Below, one piece after another: positions 35,201-46,297 of a DNA stretch of 64,000 nucleotides. A program made the translations under genes and the position numbers. Positions within the stretch are counted from its first letter, which is position 1. Every line of letters starts with the position of its first letter. The stretch spans positions 1-64,000 of the forward strand of contig JAFURH010000004.1 in assembly GCA_017471945.1 (NCBI GenBank), in the 5' to 3' direction. The notes under the pieces were generated by a model that was not told where the DNA came from, did not search any database, and saw only the letters and a program-made list of their open reading frames with translations. This DNA comes from Clostridia bacterium. Lineage in GTDB: Bacteria > Bacillota > Clostridia > Christensenellales > Borkfalkiaceae.

Positions 35201-36784
35201 GTGAAAAAATTCAGCCAAAGAAAAAGAGAAAAAATAGAACGCACGGTTGCAAACGACAGAAGTTATAAACTCGTCGTCTACAACCGCTTTTTCGTGTTTG
35301 CCATTTCCGTACTCGTACAGATCACCTCGTACGTGCTGTTATTATTCGTGCTCGACGAGGCTTCGAGCGCGATCGTTCGGGGTTTGTTCAGTATCGCGTC
35401 GATCATTTTCGTCGTATATATTATCAATAAGCACGACCGTTTGACGGGCAAGCTTCCCTGGATCATTTTGATCTTGATTTTTCCGTTCGTCGGGATCATA
35501 ATGTATTTATCTTTCGGCGAGGGGAAGCCCACGCGAAAAATGCACGCGAAGATTCAAGCGGCAAAAGAGCTCAGAAAAGATCTGCTCGCGCAAAGCGCGG
35601 AAGCGACGAACGCGGTGGCGGAAGGACCGAGGAACTTGGCGGTGTCCAATTATCTCACCACGGTGGCAGGGTATCCCGCTTACGCGGACGGAACGGTGGA
35701 GTATTACCCGACGGGGGAACAGACTTTTGAGGGGATCAAAACCGCGCTTCGCTCTGCCGAGAAGTTTATTTTAATGGAATATTTTATTCTTTCCGGCGGA
35801 GAGCTTTGGAAAGAACTCAGGACGATCTTGCTCGAAAAAGCCGAACGAGGCGTGAAAATTTTTATTCTCTACGACGATTTCGGAAGTCTGTTTTCTTTGC
35901 CTCCAAAATATGCGAAATATCTCGAATCGATGCACCCGAATATCAAGTGTCACGCCTTCAATCGGGTGATACCCGTCTTTGCACTCCGTTTAAATAACCG
36001 CGACCACAGAAAGATCCTCGTCGTAGACGGCAAAGTCGCGTTTACGGGCGGGGTGAATATCGCGGACGAGTACGTGGGCAAAAAGATCCGTTTCGGGTAT
36101 TGGAAAGATTCGGGGATCAAGATCACGGGCAGCGCGGTCAACTCGTTCACGGCAATGTTTTTGGATTTATGGAACGCGTTCTGCAAAGAAAAAGAAGACC
36201 CGAAAGAATATATGCTCGTGCAAAAAGGCGCGCCCACGTCCGCGATCATTCAACCGTACGACGACTCTCCGCTCGATAAGATCTCGGCGGGCGAAGCGGT
36301 GTATAGCGACCTTATCAACGGCGCGAAAAAACGGGTGTGGATCTTCACGCCGTATCTGATCTTAGACGATTATATGCGCGCCGCGCTCTGTCACGCGTCT
36401 TTGCGCGGGGTAGACGTGCGGATCGTGACCCCGGGGATACCCGATAAAAAGATCAGTTACCGCTTGACTCGCGCGAACTACGAGTTACTTTTGGAATCGG
36501 GGGTAAAGATCTACGAATACACGCCGGGATTTATCCACTCGAAAAGTATGCTTTGCGACGACGAAGCAGCGGTGGTGGGCACGATCAACCTCGATTATCG
36601 GAGCTTATACCACCACTTCGAAAACGCGGTGTTATTTTCCGATAGGGCGGCGTTAAAAGCTTTGGAGCGGGACTGTGAAGAAACGTTCGCGGTATCCCGA
36701 CTTTGCAGTTTGGACAACCCCAAACGCGGCGTAGTGGGCAGGTTTTTCGACGCGATCTTACGTCTGTTCGAAACGCTGTTTTAG
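35201..36784 (+). CDS. cls: Cardiolipin synthase (phospholipase D family)
   Basis: Condenses phosphatidylglycerol to cardiolipin at the membrane. After a basic N-terminus come two membrane helices (about residues 30-90, including ILILIFPFVGIIMYLSFG), then the two PLD motifs: NRDHRKILVVDGKVAFTGG.N and FIHSKSMLCDDEAAVVG..N. About 527 residues. I prefer the GTG at 35201 with GGGAGAG 5 nt upstream. ATG 35171 is in frame but has no ribosome binding site and overlaps a TATAAT box. Confidence 0.93.
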   Translation: MKKFSQRKREKIERTVANDRSYKLVVYNRFFVFAISVLVQITSYVLLLFVLDEASSAIVRGLFSIASIIFVVYIINKHDRLTGKLPWIILILIFPFVGIIMYLSFGEGKPTRKMHAKIQAAKELRKDLLAQSAEATNAVAEGPRNLAVSNYLTTVAGYPAYADGTVEYYPTGEQTFEGIKTALRSAEKFILMEYFILSGGELWKELRTILLEKAERGVKIFILYDDFGSLFSLPPKYAKYLESMHPNIKCHAFNRVIPVFALRLNNRDHRKILVVDGKVAFTGGVNIADEYVGKKIRFGYWKDSGIKITGSAVNSFTAMFLDLWNAFCKEKEDPKEYMLVQKGAPTSAIIQPYDDSPLDKISAGEAVYSDLINGAKKRVWIFTPYLILDDYMRAALCHASLRGVDVRIVTPGIPDKKISYRLTRANYELLLESGVKIYEYTPGFIHSKSMLCDDEAAVVGTINLDYRSLYHHFENAVLFSDRAALKALERDCEETFAVSRLCSLDNPKRGVVGRFFDAILRLFETLF

Positions 36785-36787
36785 AAA

Positions 36788-37025
36788 AAGGAAGTCAAGA
36801 AACTCAGTTTCTTGCGGATTGTAAAGGCAGAGCCTTTACGACCCTCTGTCAAGAGCCGCCGTTAGGCGGGAAAAGACCCATAAAAGAAAAGCGCAAGCTT
36901 TTCGTCCCCGCGGCTATGCCGCGTGATCGCCTCACGGCGAAGGGCGCAAAACTGCGTTTTGCTTACTTTAGGCATTCTGTTGCGAGGGCTCTGCCCTCGG
37001 ACTCCCGCGAGGGGATTATCCCCCG
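36788..37025. repeat. Palindrome-mosaic element, copy C
   Basis: Begins AAGGAAGTC 4 nt after the cls stop. Hairpins: 36796-36814 (CAAGAAAC/GTTTCTTG), 36821-36839 (GTAAAGGC/GCCTTTAC), 36856-36869, 36886-36903 (GAAAAGC/GCTTTTC), 36909-36923 (CGCGGC/GCCGCG), 36927-36940, 36946-36962 (GCAAAAC/GTTTTGC), 36983-36999 (CGAGGGC/GCCCTCG) and 37011-37023. It explains most of the 377-bp cls-clpB gap. After it only an A/T-rich stretch with a lone TATAAT at 37124-37129 precedes clpB. Confidence 0.82.
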
Positions 37026-37161
37026 ACCCTATATTTTTTGCAGGTGGAGCGTTTTGCGCTTCACTTTTATTTTACGAAAAGTTTCTTATTTCCCGTTTAA
37101 GAAAAAACGCAAAGGTTTAAAAATATAATGAAAAACAAACCATAAAAAAGGAGACAAAACT

Positions 37162-39756
37162 ATGGACGCAAAAAAATTTACGGAAAAGACCGTACAAGCA
37201 TTACAAGACGCGCAATCGTTAGCGAGTGAGTACGGCAATCAGGCGATCGAGCAGCTCCACCTCCTTCACGCTCTGTTAAAAAGCGAAGAGGGGCTGATCT
37301 TCACGCTTTTGAAAAAAATGCAAAAAGACCCCGCCGCGATCAGATCGGACGCGGAAAAGGAAATTTCCCGACTCCCCAAAGTACAAGGCGGGGAGAAATA
37401 CCTCTCGCAAAAGCTTGGAGAAGTTTTTTCCAAAGCCGAAACGAAAATGACGGAAATGGGAGATTCGTATCTTTCCGTCGAGCACCTGTTTTTAGGGCTT
37501 TTGCAAGCCCCCGACGAAGCGATCAAAAAGCTGTTTAAAAAATATTCCATCGAAGAAAACGCCTTTTTATCCGCGCTTTCTTCCGTTCGCGGTCACCAAA
37601 GAGTCACGAGTGAAAACCCCGAGGAAACCTACGACGTTTTGAATAAATACGGCGTAGACCTCGTTGAAAAAGCCCGCGCGCAAAAGATCGACCCCGTGAT
37701 CGGCAGAGACGAGGAGATCAGAAACGTCGTGCGCATCCTTTCGAGAAAGACGAAAAACAACCCCGTTCTGATCGGGGAAGCGGGGGTCGGCAAAACGGCG
37801 ATCGCGGAAGGACTCGCCATTCGTATTATGCGCGGCGACGTACCCGATTCTTTAAAGGATCGTAAAGTATTTTCCCTTGATATCGGCGCGTTGATCGCGG
37901 GCGCAAAGTTCCGCGGCGAGTTCGAAGAACGCTTGAAAGCGGTGCTTTCCGAAGTCAAAAAGAGCGACGGCGGGATCATACTCTTTATTGACGAGCTTCA
38001 CTTGATCGTCGGCGCGGGGAAAACGGACGGCGCGATGGACGCGGGCAACCTGTTAAAGCCTATGCTCGCCCGCGGGGAGCTGCATTGTATCGGCGCGACC
38101 ACGCTCGACGAATACAGAAAATATATCGAAAAAGACCCTGCGCTCGAACGCCGTTTTCAACCCGTGCTCGTGGCGGAACCGACGGTGGAGGACACCATTT
38201 CCATTCTCCGCGGCTTGAAGGAACGCTACGAAGTCTATCACGGCGTAAAGATACAAGACGGCGCGTTGATCGCGGCGGCGACCCTTTCCAATCGCTATAT
38301 CACGGACAGATTTTTGCCCGATAAAGCTATCGATCTCGTAGACGAGGCGTGCGCGCTCATTAAGACGGAAATGCAGTCTATGCCCTCGGAAATGGACGAG
38401 ATCGCGCGCAGGATAATGCAGCTCGAAATCGAAGAAAACGCTTTAAAAAAGGAAACGGACTCCCTTTCAAAATCGCATTTAAGCGACATTCAAAAAGAGC
38501 TTTCCGAATACCGCGCAAGCTACGCGGAAATGAAAGGCAAATGGGAGAACGAGAAACATTCCATCAATAAAGTGCAAAAGCTCCGCGAAGAGCTGGAAGC
38601 GGCGAATGCTCAGCTCGAAAAGGCGCAAAGGGAATACGACCTCGAAAACGCTTCCCGCCTTCAATACGGCAAAATCCCCGAACTCAAAAAGCAGCTCGAA
38701 ACGCTCGAAAAAACGGCTTCGACGGGGGCAGGTACGCCTTCAAATGAAAATTCGTTGCTCCGCGACCGCGTGACGGAGGAGGAAATTTCCCGTATCGTGG
38801 CGCGTTGGACGGGGATTCCCGTTTCCAAGCTCGTCGAAGGGGAAAGGGAAAAGCTTTTGCGCTTAGGAGAAACCCTTCGCGCCCGCGTGATCGGGCAGAA
38901 CGAAGCGGTGGAAGCCGTCGCAAACGCCATTTTGCGCTCCCGCGCGGGGATCGCCGACCCCGATCGCCCGATCGGTTCGTTCCTGTTCTTAGGTCCTACG
39001 GGCGTAGGCAAAACGGAGCTTGCCAAAACGCTCACCCAATCGCTGTTCGACGACGAGAAAAATATGGTGCGTATCGATATGAGCGAATATATGGAAAAAT
39101 ACTCGGTATCCCGCTTGATCGGCGCGCCTCCCGGATACGTCGGCTACGACGAGGGCGGACAACTCACGGAAGCGGTCAGGAGAAAGCCCTATTCGGTGGT
39201 GCTGTTCGACGAGGTGGAAAAAGCCCACCCCGACGTGTTCAACGTGCTCTTACAAGTCCTCGACGACGGCAGGATCACCGACGGGCAGGGCAGAACGGTG
39301 GACTTTAAAAACACCGTGATCATTCTTACCTCGAATCTTGGCTCGGCTTCCATTTTGGAAGGGATCGACGAAAACGGCGAGATCTCCGCGGAGGCGAAAG
39401 GGGAAGTGGAGAAGCTTTTAAAAGCCTCTTTTAGACCCGAATTTTTGAACCGACTCGACGAGATCGCGTTCTTTAAACCGCTCACCAAAGAGGGGATCAA
39501 AAAGATCGTAGAGCTTCTCGTTTCCGACCTGAAAGAACGCCTCGCGGAAAAGCAGATCACGCTCGTGTTGACCGATTCGGCGATCGAGTATATCGCGGCG
39601 CAGGGCTACGACCCCGTGTTCGGCGCGCGGCCTTTAAAGCGCTATATCCAACGCGCTTTGGAAACGATGCTCGCAAAACGCCTTTTATCGGGCGAAGTGA
39701 AAGCGGGCGCGACCCTCACGGTCACGGCGAACGACGACGGTTTGGCGGTATCGTAA
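37162..39756 (+). CDS. clpB: ClpB disaggregase
   Basis: AAA+ chaperone that rescues aggregated proteins with DnaK. The N-terminal Clp_N double repeat runs to about residue 145. NBD1 has Walker [16 protein letters not shown] (about residue 205) and Walker [18 protein letters not shown]. The middle coiled coil is at about 410-520. NBD2 has [14 protein letters not shown] (about 610), and the C-terminal domain ends the protein. 864 residues, normal. Ribosome binding site AAGGAG. No CIRCE or CtsR box could be recognised upstream. Confidence 0.97.
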   Translation: MDAKKFTEKTVQALQDAQSLASEYGNQAIEQLHLLHALLKSEEGLIFTLLKKMQKDPAAIRSDAEKEISRLPKVQGGEKYLSQKLGEVFSKAETKMTEMGDSYLSVEHLFLGLLQAPDEAIKKLFKKYSIEENAFLSALSSVRGHQRVTSENPEETYDVLNKYGVDLVEKARAQKIDPVIGRDEEIRNVVRILSRKTKNNPVLIGEAGVGKTAIAEGLAIRIMRGDVPDSLKDRKVFSLDIGALIAGAKFRGEFEERLKAVLSEVKKSDGGIILFIDELHLIVGAGKTDGAMDAGNLLKPMLARGELHCIGATTLDEYRKYIEKDPALERRFQPVLVAEPTVEDTISILRGLKERYEVYHGVKIQDGALIAAATLSNRYITDRFLPDKAIDLVDEACALIKTEMQSMPSEMDEIARRIMQLEIEENALKKETDSLSKSHLSDIQKELSEYRASYAEMKGKWENEKHSINKVQKLREELEAANAQLEKAQREYDLENASRLQYGKIPELKKQLETLEKTASTGAGTPSNENSLLRDRVTEEEISRIVARWTGIPVSKLVEGEREKLLRLGETLRARVIGQNEAVEAVANAILRSRAGIADPDRPIGSFLFLGPTGVGKTELAKTLTQSLFDDEKNMVRIDMSEYMEKYSVSRLIGAPPGYVGYDEGGQLTEAVRRKPYSVVLFDEVEKAHPDVFNVLLQVLDDGRITDGQGRTVDFKNTVIILTSNLGSASILEGIDENGEISAEAKGEVEKLLKASFRPEFLNRLDEIAFFKPLTKEGIKKIVELLVSDLKERLAEKQITLVLTDSAIEYIAAQGYDPVFGARPLKRYIQRALETMLAKRLLSGEVKAGATLTVTANDDGLAVS

Positions 39757-39770
39757 AATACGCAAAAGTT

Positions 39771-39808
39771 TCCCTTGCGGGCGCGCTCTACGCCCGCAGG
39801 GGATTTTC
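39771..39808 (+). terminator. Terminator after clpB
   Basis: A 13-bp stem TCCCTTGCGGGCG/CGCCCGCAGGGGA (one G-U) with a 7-nt loop, then TTTTC. Strong stem, short T run. Confidence 0.7.
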
Positions 39809-39854
39809 ATAGAATGAAAATTTCGTGAAAGTAAAAAAATCCCTTTTTAAACGC

Positions 39855-39883
39855 TTGACATTAAGAATAGTCCGTTTTATAAT
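39855..39883 (+). promoter_or_regulatory. Sigma-A promoter for the ABC exporter operon
   Basis: Exact TTGACA (39855-39860), 17-bp spacer, TATAAT (39878-39883); leader of about 68 nt before the first ABC gene. Confidence 0.9.
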
Positions 39884-39957
39884 GAAAAAGTCAAACGGGG
39901 CGAAAAGCTCCTTATTTTGCTTTTTGATAAAAACCAAGCTCAAAGAGAGGAAAATAT

Positions 39958-41724
39958 ATGGTAAAAACTCTTTTAAAAAGCGTGCGGCAATATAAAAAAC
40001 CGTCGCTCGTCACGCCCGTGTTTATGGCGATCGAGGCGTTTTGCGAATGTCTGATCCCGTTTTTTATGGCGAAAATGATCAGCGAACAGGTGCTTAGCGA
40101 AAGCGGCGCGATGACGCATATTTTAACGTACGGCGGGATCTTGCTTCTGCTCGCGGCGTTTTCGATCACGAGCGGGGTGCTCGCAGGAAGATTCGCCGCC
40201 ACGGCGAGCTGCGGATTCGCCGCAAACCTTCGCCACGACCTGTTTTATAAGGTGCAGAAATTTTCCTTTTCCAACGTGGATAAATTCTCTACCTCCTCCC
40301 TCGTCACGCGCTTGACGACGGACGTCACCAACGTGCAAAATTCCTATCAAATGTGCCTGCGAATCGCCATTCGCGTGCCCTTGCAGTTTATTTTCGCGAT
40401 CATAATGAGCTTCACGATCAACCCGAGCCTCGCTTGGATCTTCGTGGTGATCATTCCTATTCTCGTGTTCTTCCTGCTTTCGATTATGCGCTACGTAATG
40501 CCCTTCTTCCGCCGTATTTTCAAAAAATACGACGCTCTCAACAATTCCGTACAGGAAAACGTAGGCGGGATCCGCGTGGTGAAATCCTTCGTGCGCGAAG
40601 ATTACGAAACGGAAAAATTCGATAAAGCGGCGACGGAGGTTAAAAACGACTTCACGCGCGCGGAAAAGATCCTCGCGCTCAACAACCCGATAATGACCCT
40701 GTTTATCAACTTCGCGGCGGTGTTTATCGCCTACCTCGGCGCAAAACAGATCGTAAAATCGGGTACGCTCGGCGGCGATTTCACACCTACCGAACTCTCC
40801 GCGCTCATCACCTACGGCGTGCAGATCTTATCTTGCTGTATGATGTTCTCGATGGTGTTCGTAATGATCACGATGTCGCTGGAATCGGGCCGCCGTATCA
40901 GCGAAGTTTTGGAACAAGAATCCGACCTCGTAAGCCCCGAAAACGGGGTGAAGGAAGTCAAGGACGGCTCGGTGCGTTTTGAAAACGTCAACTTTAAATA
41001 CTCCGCAAAAGCCAATAAATACGCACTTTCGGATATCGATCTCGATATCAAATCGGGGGAAACCGTCGGGATCTTAGGCGGCACGGGTTCGTCGAAAACC
41101 ACCCTCGTGCAAATGATTCCCCGCCTTTACGACGCGACGGACGGAGAAGTGTACGTCGGCGGGGTGAACGTGAAGGACTACGATTTGGAAACCCTTCGAA
41201 AGGAAGTGGCGGTCGTGCTTCAAAAGAACGTGTTATTCTCGGGTACGATCAAAGAAAATTTGCGTTGGGGCGACGAAACGGCGAGCGACGAGGAACTTGA
41301 ACGCGTTTGCAAGCTCGCGCAAGCGGACGAATTTATCCGCTCTTTCCCCGACGGTTACGACACTTATATAGAGCAAGGCGGCACGAACGTTTCGGGCGGA
41401 CAGAAACAACGCCTTTGTATCGCCCGTGCGTTGCTCAGAAAACCCAAGGTTTTGATCCTCGACGACTCGACGAGCGCGGTGGATACCAAAACGGACGCGT
41501 TGATCAGAAAGGCGTTTGCCGAGGAGATTCCCGACACGACGAAGATCATTATCGCCCAGCGCGTAGCTTCCGTCGAAAACGCGGATAAGATCGTCGTGCT
41601 CGATTGCGGAAAGATCGTAGAAGCGGGCACGCACGCAGAGCTTTTGAAAAAGGGCGGGATCTATCGCGAGATCTACGAAGCGCAAACCAAAGGCAAGAAC
41701 GAAGAAAAAGGGGGTAACGACTGA
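39958..41724 (+). CDS. ABC exporter subunit 1 (degenerate nucleotide site)
   Basis: Half-transporter with six membrane helices (about residues 15-310) and a C-terminal ATPase domain; multidrug or lipid type. Walker A reads GGTGSSKTTL with Ser in place of the Gly before Lys. The residue after Walker B is Asp, not the catalytic Glu (LILDDSTSAVD). The signature is NVSGGQKQ. Such Asp variants mark the degenerate member of heterodimeric exporters. 588 residues. Its stop overlaps the ATG of subunit 2 by one base, so the pair is translated in coupled fashion. Confidence 0.92.
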   Translation: MVKTLLKSVRQYKKPSLVTPVFMAIEAFCECLIPFFMAKMISEQVLSESGAMTHILTYGGILLLLAAFSITSGVLAGRFAATASCGFAANLRHDLFYKVQKFSFSNVDKFSTSSLVTRLTTDVTNVQNSYQMCLRIAIRVPLQFIFAIIMSFTINPSLAWIFVVIIPILVFFLLSIMRYVMPFFRRIFKKYDALNNSVQENVGGIRVVKSFVREDYETEKFDKAATEVKNDFTRAEKILALNNPIMTLFINFAAVFIAYLGAKQIVKSGTLGGDFTPTELSALITYGVQILSCCMMFSMVFVMITMSLESGRRISEVLEQESDLVSPENGVKEVKDGSVRFENVNFKYSAKANKYALSDIDLDIKSGETVGILGGTGSSKTTLVQMIPRLYDATDGEVYVGGVNVKDYDLETLRKEVAVVLQKNVLFSGTIKENLRWGDETASDEELERVCKLAQADEFIRSFPDGYDTYIEQGGTNVSGGQKQRLCIARALLRKPKVLILDDSTSAVDTKTDALIRKAFAEEIPDTTKIIIAQRVASVENADKIVVLDCGKIVEAGTHAELLKKGGIYREIYEAQTKGKNEEKGGND

Positions 41725-43688
41725 TGGCAGAAGCGAGAAGAAAACCCATTCCGCCTATGCGCGGTCGCGGTATGCCCGTTCCTAAAGGCGCGATTAAAAA
41801 AGGAACGCTGCCCCGCTTATTGAAAACGGTTTTTAAATACTATAAATGGCAACTTTTGATCGTACTCGTGTGCATCGTGGTCAACTCCTTTGGCAGTCTG
41901 GTTTCGTCGCTGTTTATCCAATCGATCATCGACGACGTGATCACTCCGGGCGTAACGGTAGGCTACGGAGCGGTTTCGGCAAAGCTTTTGGGGGTCGTAA
42001 TCACGATGGCGGGAATTTACCTCGTCGTGGTCGTCGCGGGCTTTTTCTGGCACAGAATAATGGCAACGATCACGCAGGGTATGCTCTATCACCTTCGTAC
42101 GGATATGTTCGCGAAAATGCAGACTTTGCCTATTAAATATTTCGATACCCACGCCCACGGCGAAATTATGAGTACCTATACGAACGACACCGACGCCACC
42201 CGTCAGCTGATCGGGCAGAGCTTACCTACGTTGCTCAGCAGCTCGATCACGCTGATCGTATCCATCGGCTTTATGATCTGGAACAGCCTTTGGCTGTTTG
42301 CCGTGGTACTCGTATGCACGGTGGCGATGGGGCTCGTGGTAAAAATTATCGGCGGGAACAGCGCGAAATATATGGTGGCGCAACAGCACTCTCTCGCGGC
42401 GGAGGAAGGCTTCGTCGAAGAGATGATGAAAGGTCAGAAAGTCGTGAAGGTCTTCACGCACGAGGAGCGCGCGAAAGAGGATTTCGATAAGCTCAATCAA
42501 AAGCTTTATAACGACAGCCGCCGCGCGCACGTTTTCGGCAATATTTTAGGCCCGATCCTCGGAAATATCGGGAATTTCACCTACGTGCTTTTGGCGATCG
42601 TCGGCGGGCTTTTATATACCTTCGAGGCGACCAACGTAGGGATCGGCAGTATCTTTTTCGGCGCAAAAACGCTTTCCATCGGCACGATCGTGGCGTTCCT
42701 CGGAATGTCGAGAAACTTCACGCAGATCGTCAATCAAATGTCCCAGCAGATCTCGATGATCGCGATGGGGCTTGCGGGCGCGAGCCGCGTGTTCACGTTG
42801 ATGGACGAAGCGCCCGAGCAGGACGAAGGCTACGTCACGCTCGTGAACGCGAAAAAGGACGAAAACGGCAATATCACGGAAACGCCCGAGCACACGGGGC
42901 TGTGGGCTTGGAAACATTATCATAAAGCGGACGGCACGACCACCTACACCGAGCTCAAAGGCGAGCTCGTGATGGATATGGTAGACTTTTCGTACGTTCC
43001 CGAAAAACAGGTGCTTTCCGACGTTTCGCTGTACGCAAAGCCCGGTCAGCAGATCGCCTTCGTCGGCGCGACGGGCGCGGGAAAAACGACGGTCACCAAC
43101 CTTATCAACCGTTTCTACGATATCGAGGACGGCAAGATCCGTTACGACGGTATCAATATCAACAAAATCAAAAAGAGCGACCTTCGCCGTTCGCTGGGGA
43201 TCGTGTTACAGGATACCAACCTTTTCACGGGCACGGTAATGGAAAATATCCGCTACGGCAGATTGGAAGCGACGGACGAGGAATGTATCGAAGCCGCGAA
43301 GCTCGCGAACGCGCACGATTTTATCACGCGTTTGCCCGAGGGGTACGACACGATGCTCCAAAACAACGGCGCGAACCTCTCGCAAGGTCAACGCCAGCTC
43401 TTATCGATCGCCCGCGCGGCGGTCGCGGACGCGCCCGCAATGATCCTCGACGAAGCGACCTCTTCGATCGACACTCGAACGGAAGCATTGGTGCAAGACG
43501 GTATGGATAAGCTGATGCAAGGCAGAACGGTATTCGTGATCGCGCACCGCCTTTCGACGGTAAGAAATTCCGACGCGATAATGGTTCTCGACCACGGCAA
43601 GATCATAGAGCGCGGCACGCACGAACAACTCATCGAAAAGAAAGGCACGTACTACCAGCTCTACACGGGCGCGTTCGAACTCGAATAA
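41724..43688 (+). CDS. ABC exporter subunit 2 (catalytic nucleotide site)
   Basis: Partner half-transporter: a Pro/Arg-rich N-terminus, six membrane helices, then the ATPase domain with Walker A GATGAGKTTV, signature NLSQGQRQ (Gln for Gly at position 3) and Walker B MILDEATSSID with the catalytic Glu. A 45-residue insert (about residues 365-410) sits between the membrane and ATPase domains. 654 residues. Complements the degenerate site of subunit 1, giving a heterodimer with one hydrolytic site. Substrate unknown. Confidence 0.93.
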   Translation: MAEARRKPIPPMRGRGMPVPKGAIKKGTLPRLLKTVFKYYKWQLLIVLVCIVVNSFGSLVSSLFIQSIIDDVITPGVTVGYGAVSAKLLGVVITMAGIYLVVVVAGFFWHRIMATITQGMLYHLRTDMFAKMQTLPIKYFDTHAHGEIMSTYTNDTDATRQLIGQSLPTLLSSSITLIVSIGFMIWNSLWLFAVVLVCTVAMGLVVKIIGGNSAKYMVAQQHSLAAEEGFVEEMMKGQKVVKVFTHEERAKEDFDKLNQKLYNDSRRAHVFGNILGPILGNIGNFTYVLLAIVGGLLYTFEATNVGIGSIFFGAKTLSIGTIVAFLGMSRNFTQIVNQMSQQISMIAMGLAGASRVFTLMDEAPEQDEGYVTLVNAKKDENGNITETPEHTGLWAWKHYHKADGTTTYTELKGELVMDMVDFSYVPEKQVLSDVSLYAKPGQQIAFVGATGAGKTTVTNLINRFYDIEDGKIRYDGININKIKKSDLRRSLGIVLQDTNLFTGTVMENIRYGRLEATDEECIEAAKLANAHDFITRLPEGYDTMLQNNGANLSQGQRQLLSIARAAVADAPAMILDEATSSIDTRTEALVQDGMDKLMQGRTVFVIAHRLSTVRNSDAIMVLDHGKIIERGTHEQLIEKKGTYYQLYTGAFELE

Positions 43689-43691
43689 ACA

Positions 43692-43719
43692 CGGGGCGAA
43701 GCCCCGAAATATCGGACTT
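43692..43719. repeat. Palindrome-mosaic fragment
   Basis: Hairpin CGGGGC/GCCCCG with a GAA triloop (43692-43706), then ATCGGACTT, the spacer also present after the GGGGC hairpin in copies A, B and D. A minimal remnant or building unit of the mosaic family. Confidence 0.65.
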
Positions 43720-43722
43720 AAA

Positions 43723-43760
43723 AAAATAACGGTCGGTGATTTTCCGATCGTTATTTTCTT
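43723..43760 (+). terminator. Terminator after the ABC exporter operon
   Basis: A 14-bp stem AAAATAACGGTCGG/CCGATCGTTATTTT (one G-U) with loop TGATTTT, then CTTT. Confidence 0.85.
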
Positions 43761-43776
43761 TGCGTGGTTTATCCTT

Positions 43777-43890
43777 GGGATTGCTTCACTCCGTTCGCAA
43801 TGACGTCCTTTCCTGTCATTGCGAGCCGTAGACGCGGCAATCCCTTTGACTTTCCCTGTCATTGCGAGCCGTAGGCGCGGCAATCCCTTT
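43777..43890. repeat. CATTGCGAG-type interspersed repeats
   Basis: Two 36-bp direct copies at 43812-43847 and 43855-43890 (CCTGTCATTGCGAGCC... ending GGCAATCCCTTT) differ at a single base. A related inverted copy lies at 43777-43804 (GGGATTGC...CGCAATGAC). The unit pairs CATTGC with GCAATC-type ends. Similar CATTGCGAG repeats are widespread in bacterial genomes and are not CRISPR: only two close copies, 7-nt spacing. Confidence 0.8.
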
Positions 43891-43905
43891 TTACGAAGTC
43901 CGTAA

Positions 43906-45090
<1,185 letters not shown>

Positions 45091-45173
45091 CGAAAAATCT
45101 CCGTCGGAACCCTCGTTTGCGGGTGAAAATTAAGTGAAAGGGGAAAATTTTTTCAAAAAGCCTTTTGTTTTAC

Positions 45174-45202
45174 TTGCCAAAATTTTCAAAAAAGGGTAAT
45201 AT
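45174..45202 (+). promoter_or_regulatory. Promoter of yajC
   Basis: TTGCCA (45174-45179), 17-bp spacer, TAATAT (45197-45202), in the 172-bp gap after tgt. No strong terminator is visible in this gap. Confidence 0.65.
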
Positions 45203-45262
45203 AGAAAGCGGTAAGAATTTTACCGAAGAACAAAAACGCAAAGAATAAGGAGTAAAATAACT

Positions 45263-45742
45263 ATGATCTGGAATTTATTGACAAGTACGGAAGAGCAGGC
45301 AAGCGGTTGCGATTCTTGGAGCTCTTGGCTTATGATCGGAATTTTGTTCGCGATCATTATCGTTTGGATGGTGTTCAGCAGACGTTCCCAGAAGAAGAGA
45401 CAGGACGAAGTACAAAACACGCTCGACGCAGTCGGCCCCGGCAACAAGGTGAAAACCATCGGCGGTATCTGCGGTATCGTCGTGGAAGTGAACAACGAGG
45501 ACAACACCTTCGTTTTGGAAACGGGCACGGAATCGACGGGCAAATGCTATATCAAGTTCGATAAGCAGGCGATCTATCAGACGGACGCGGTAGTGAAGAA
45601 AACCGAACCCGCAGCAGAAAAACCCGTAGCGGAAACGCCCGCAGCGGAAGAAGCTCCCGCAGAAGCGGAAGCACCCGTAGAAGAAACGGCAGAAGCGCCG
45701 AAAGCGGAAGAAGCTCCCGAAACGGAAGAAAAGAAGGACTGA
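45263..45742 (+). CDS. yajC: Preprotein translocase accessory subunit YajC
   Basis: Small membrane subunit associated with SecDF and YidC. One N-terminal membrane helix (about residues 22-40, MIGILFAIIIVWMVF) is followed by the cytoplasmic YajC core (RSQKKRQDEV...GPGNKVKTIGGICGIVVEV). The last 55 residues are a low-complexity Ala/Glu/Pro tail with repeated EEAPAEAEAP-like units, absent from minimal YajC. 159 residues. Ribosome binding site AAGGAG. Its place before scfAB and secDF is the standard clostridial order. Confidence 0.93.
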   Translation: MIWNLLTSTEEQASGCDSWSSWLMIGILFAIIIVWMVFSRRSQKKRQDEVQNTLDAVGPGNKVKTIGGICGIVVEVNNEDNTFVLETGTESTGKCYIKFDKQAIYQTDAVVKKTEPAAEKPVAETPAAEEAPAEAEAPVEETAEAPKAEEAPETEEKKD

Positions 45743-45805
45743 ATTTAAAAAACTCATTCTAAAACCCAAACGCCTTCGCATACGATAATGCGGAGGTGTT
45801 TTTCT

Positions 45806-46195
45806 ATGCATTACGAAACTGATCAAACGGGAATGTCCCGTGCGTTCGAGGTGGCGAAAGCCTCGGTCGTAGCTTTGCTTCTTTCCCTTATCGGCGCGTT
45901 TATCTTCGCCGTGATTTTGCGCTTTACGAGCCTTTCGGATAAAGTGATTTTGCCCGTCAATCAAGTGATCAAAACGGCGGCGATCTTCTTCGGCGTACTC
46001 CTTTGCGTGCGCGGGGAAAAAGGACTTTTAAAAGGCGCGCTCGCGGGGCTGTTTGCCACGATGCTTTCCTATCTCGCCTTTTCGGCGATAGGCGGGGATT
46101 TTTCGCTTTCGTGGCTTGCCGTTTTAGAGTTGCTTTTCGGCGTGTTTGCAGGCGCGTTGAGCGGGATTTTCGCGGTAAATATCAAGCGTAACTGA
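45806..46195 (+). CDS. TIGR04086 family membrane protein
   Basis: A 129-residue protein with four hydrophobic segments (about residues 16-40, 55-70, 77-95 and 100-122). Proteins of this family regularly sit between yajC and the SCIFF genes in Clostridia; function unknown. Start ATG 45806 with CGGAGGTG at 45790; an upstream ATG at 45788 overlaps that site. Assignment rests on topology, length and gene neighbourhood. Confidence 0.8.
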   Translation: MHYETDQTGMSRAFEVAKASVVALLLSLIGAFIFAVILRFTSLSDKVILPVNQVIKTAAIFFGVLLCVRGEKGLLKGALAGLFATMLSYLAFSAIGGDFSLSWLAVLELLFGVFAGALSGIFAVNIKRN

Positions 46196-46234
46196 TTTTT
46201 TTGGAACGGAAACGCAAAAAGTGGCGTAAACCGC

Positions 46235-46263
46235 TTGCAATTTCAGTCAAAGTGTATTATAAT
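46235..46263 (+). promoter_or_regulatory. Promoter of scfA
   Basis: TTGCAA (46235-46240), 17-bp spacer, TATAAT (46258-46263), about 28 nt before the scfA ribosome binding site. Confidence 0.85.
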
Positions 46264-46297
46264 TAAATCAATACATAACAAAAGGAGAAATACGGTT

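Noticed and set aside
39958..41724. First ABC gene as a damaged pseudogene because of its altered Walker motifs
   Set aside because: The changes (Asp after Walker B, Ser in the P-loop) are typical of the degenerate half of heterodimeric exporters, the frame is intact and it is coupled to a normal partner.
43812..43890. CRISPR array
   Set aside because: Only two direct copies with a 7-nt gap, no spacers of uniform length and no cas genes.
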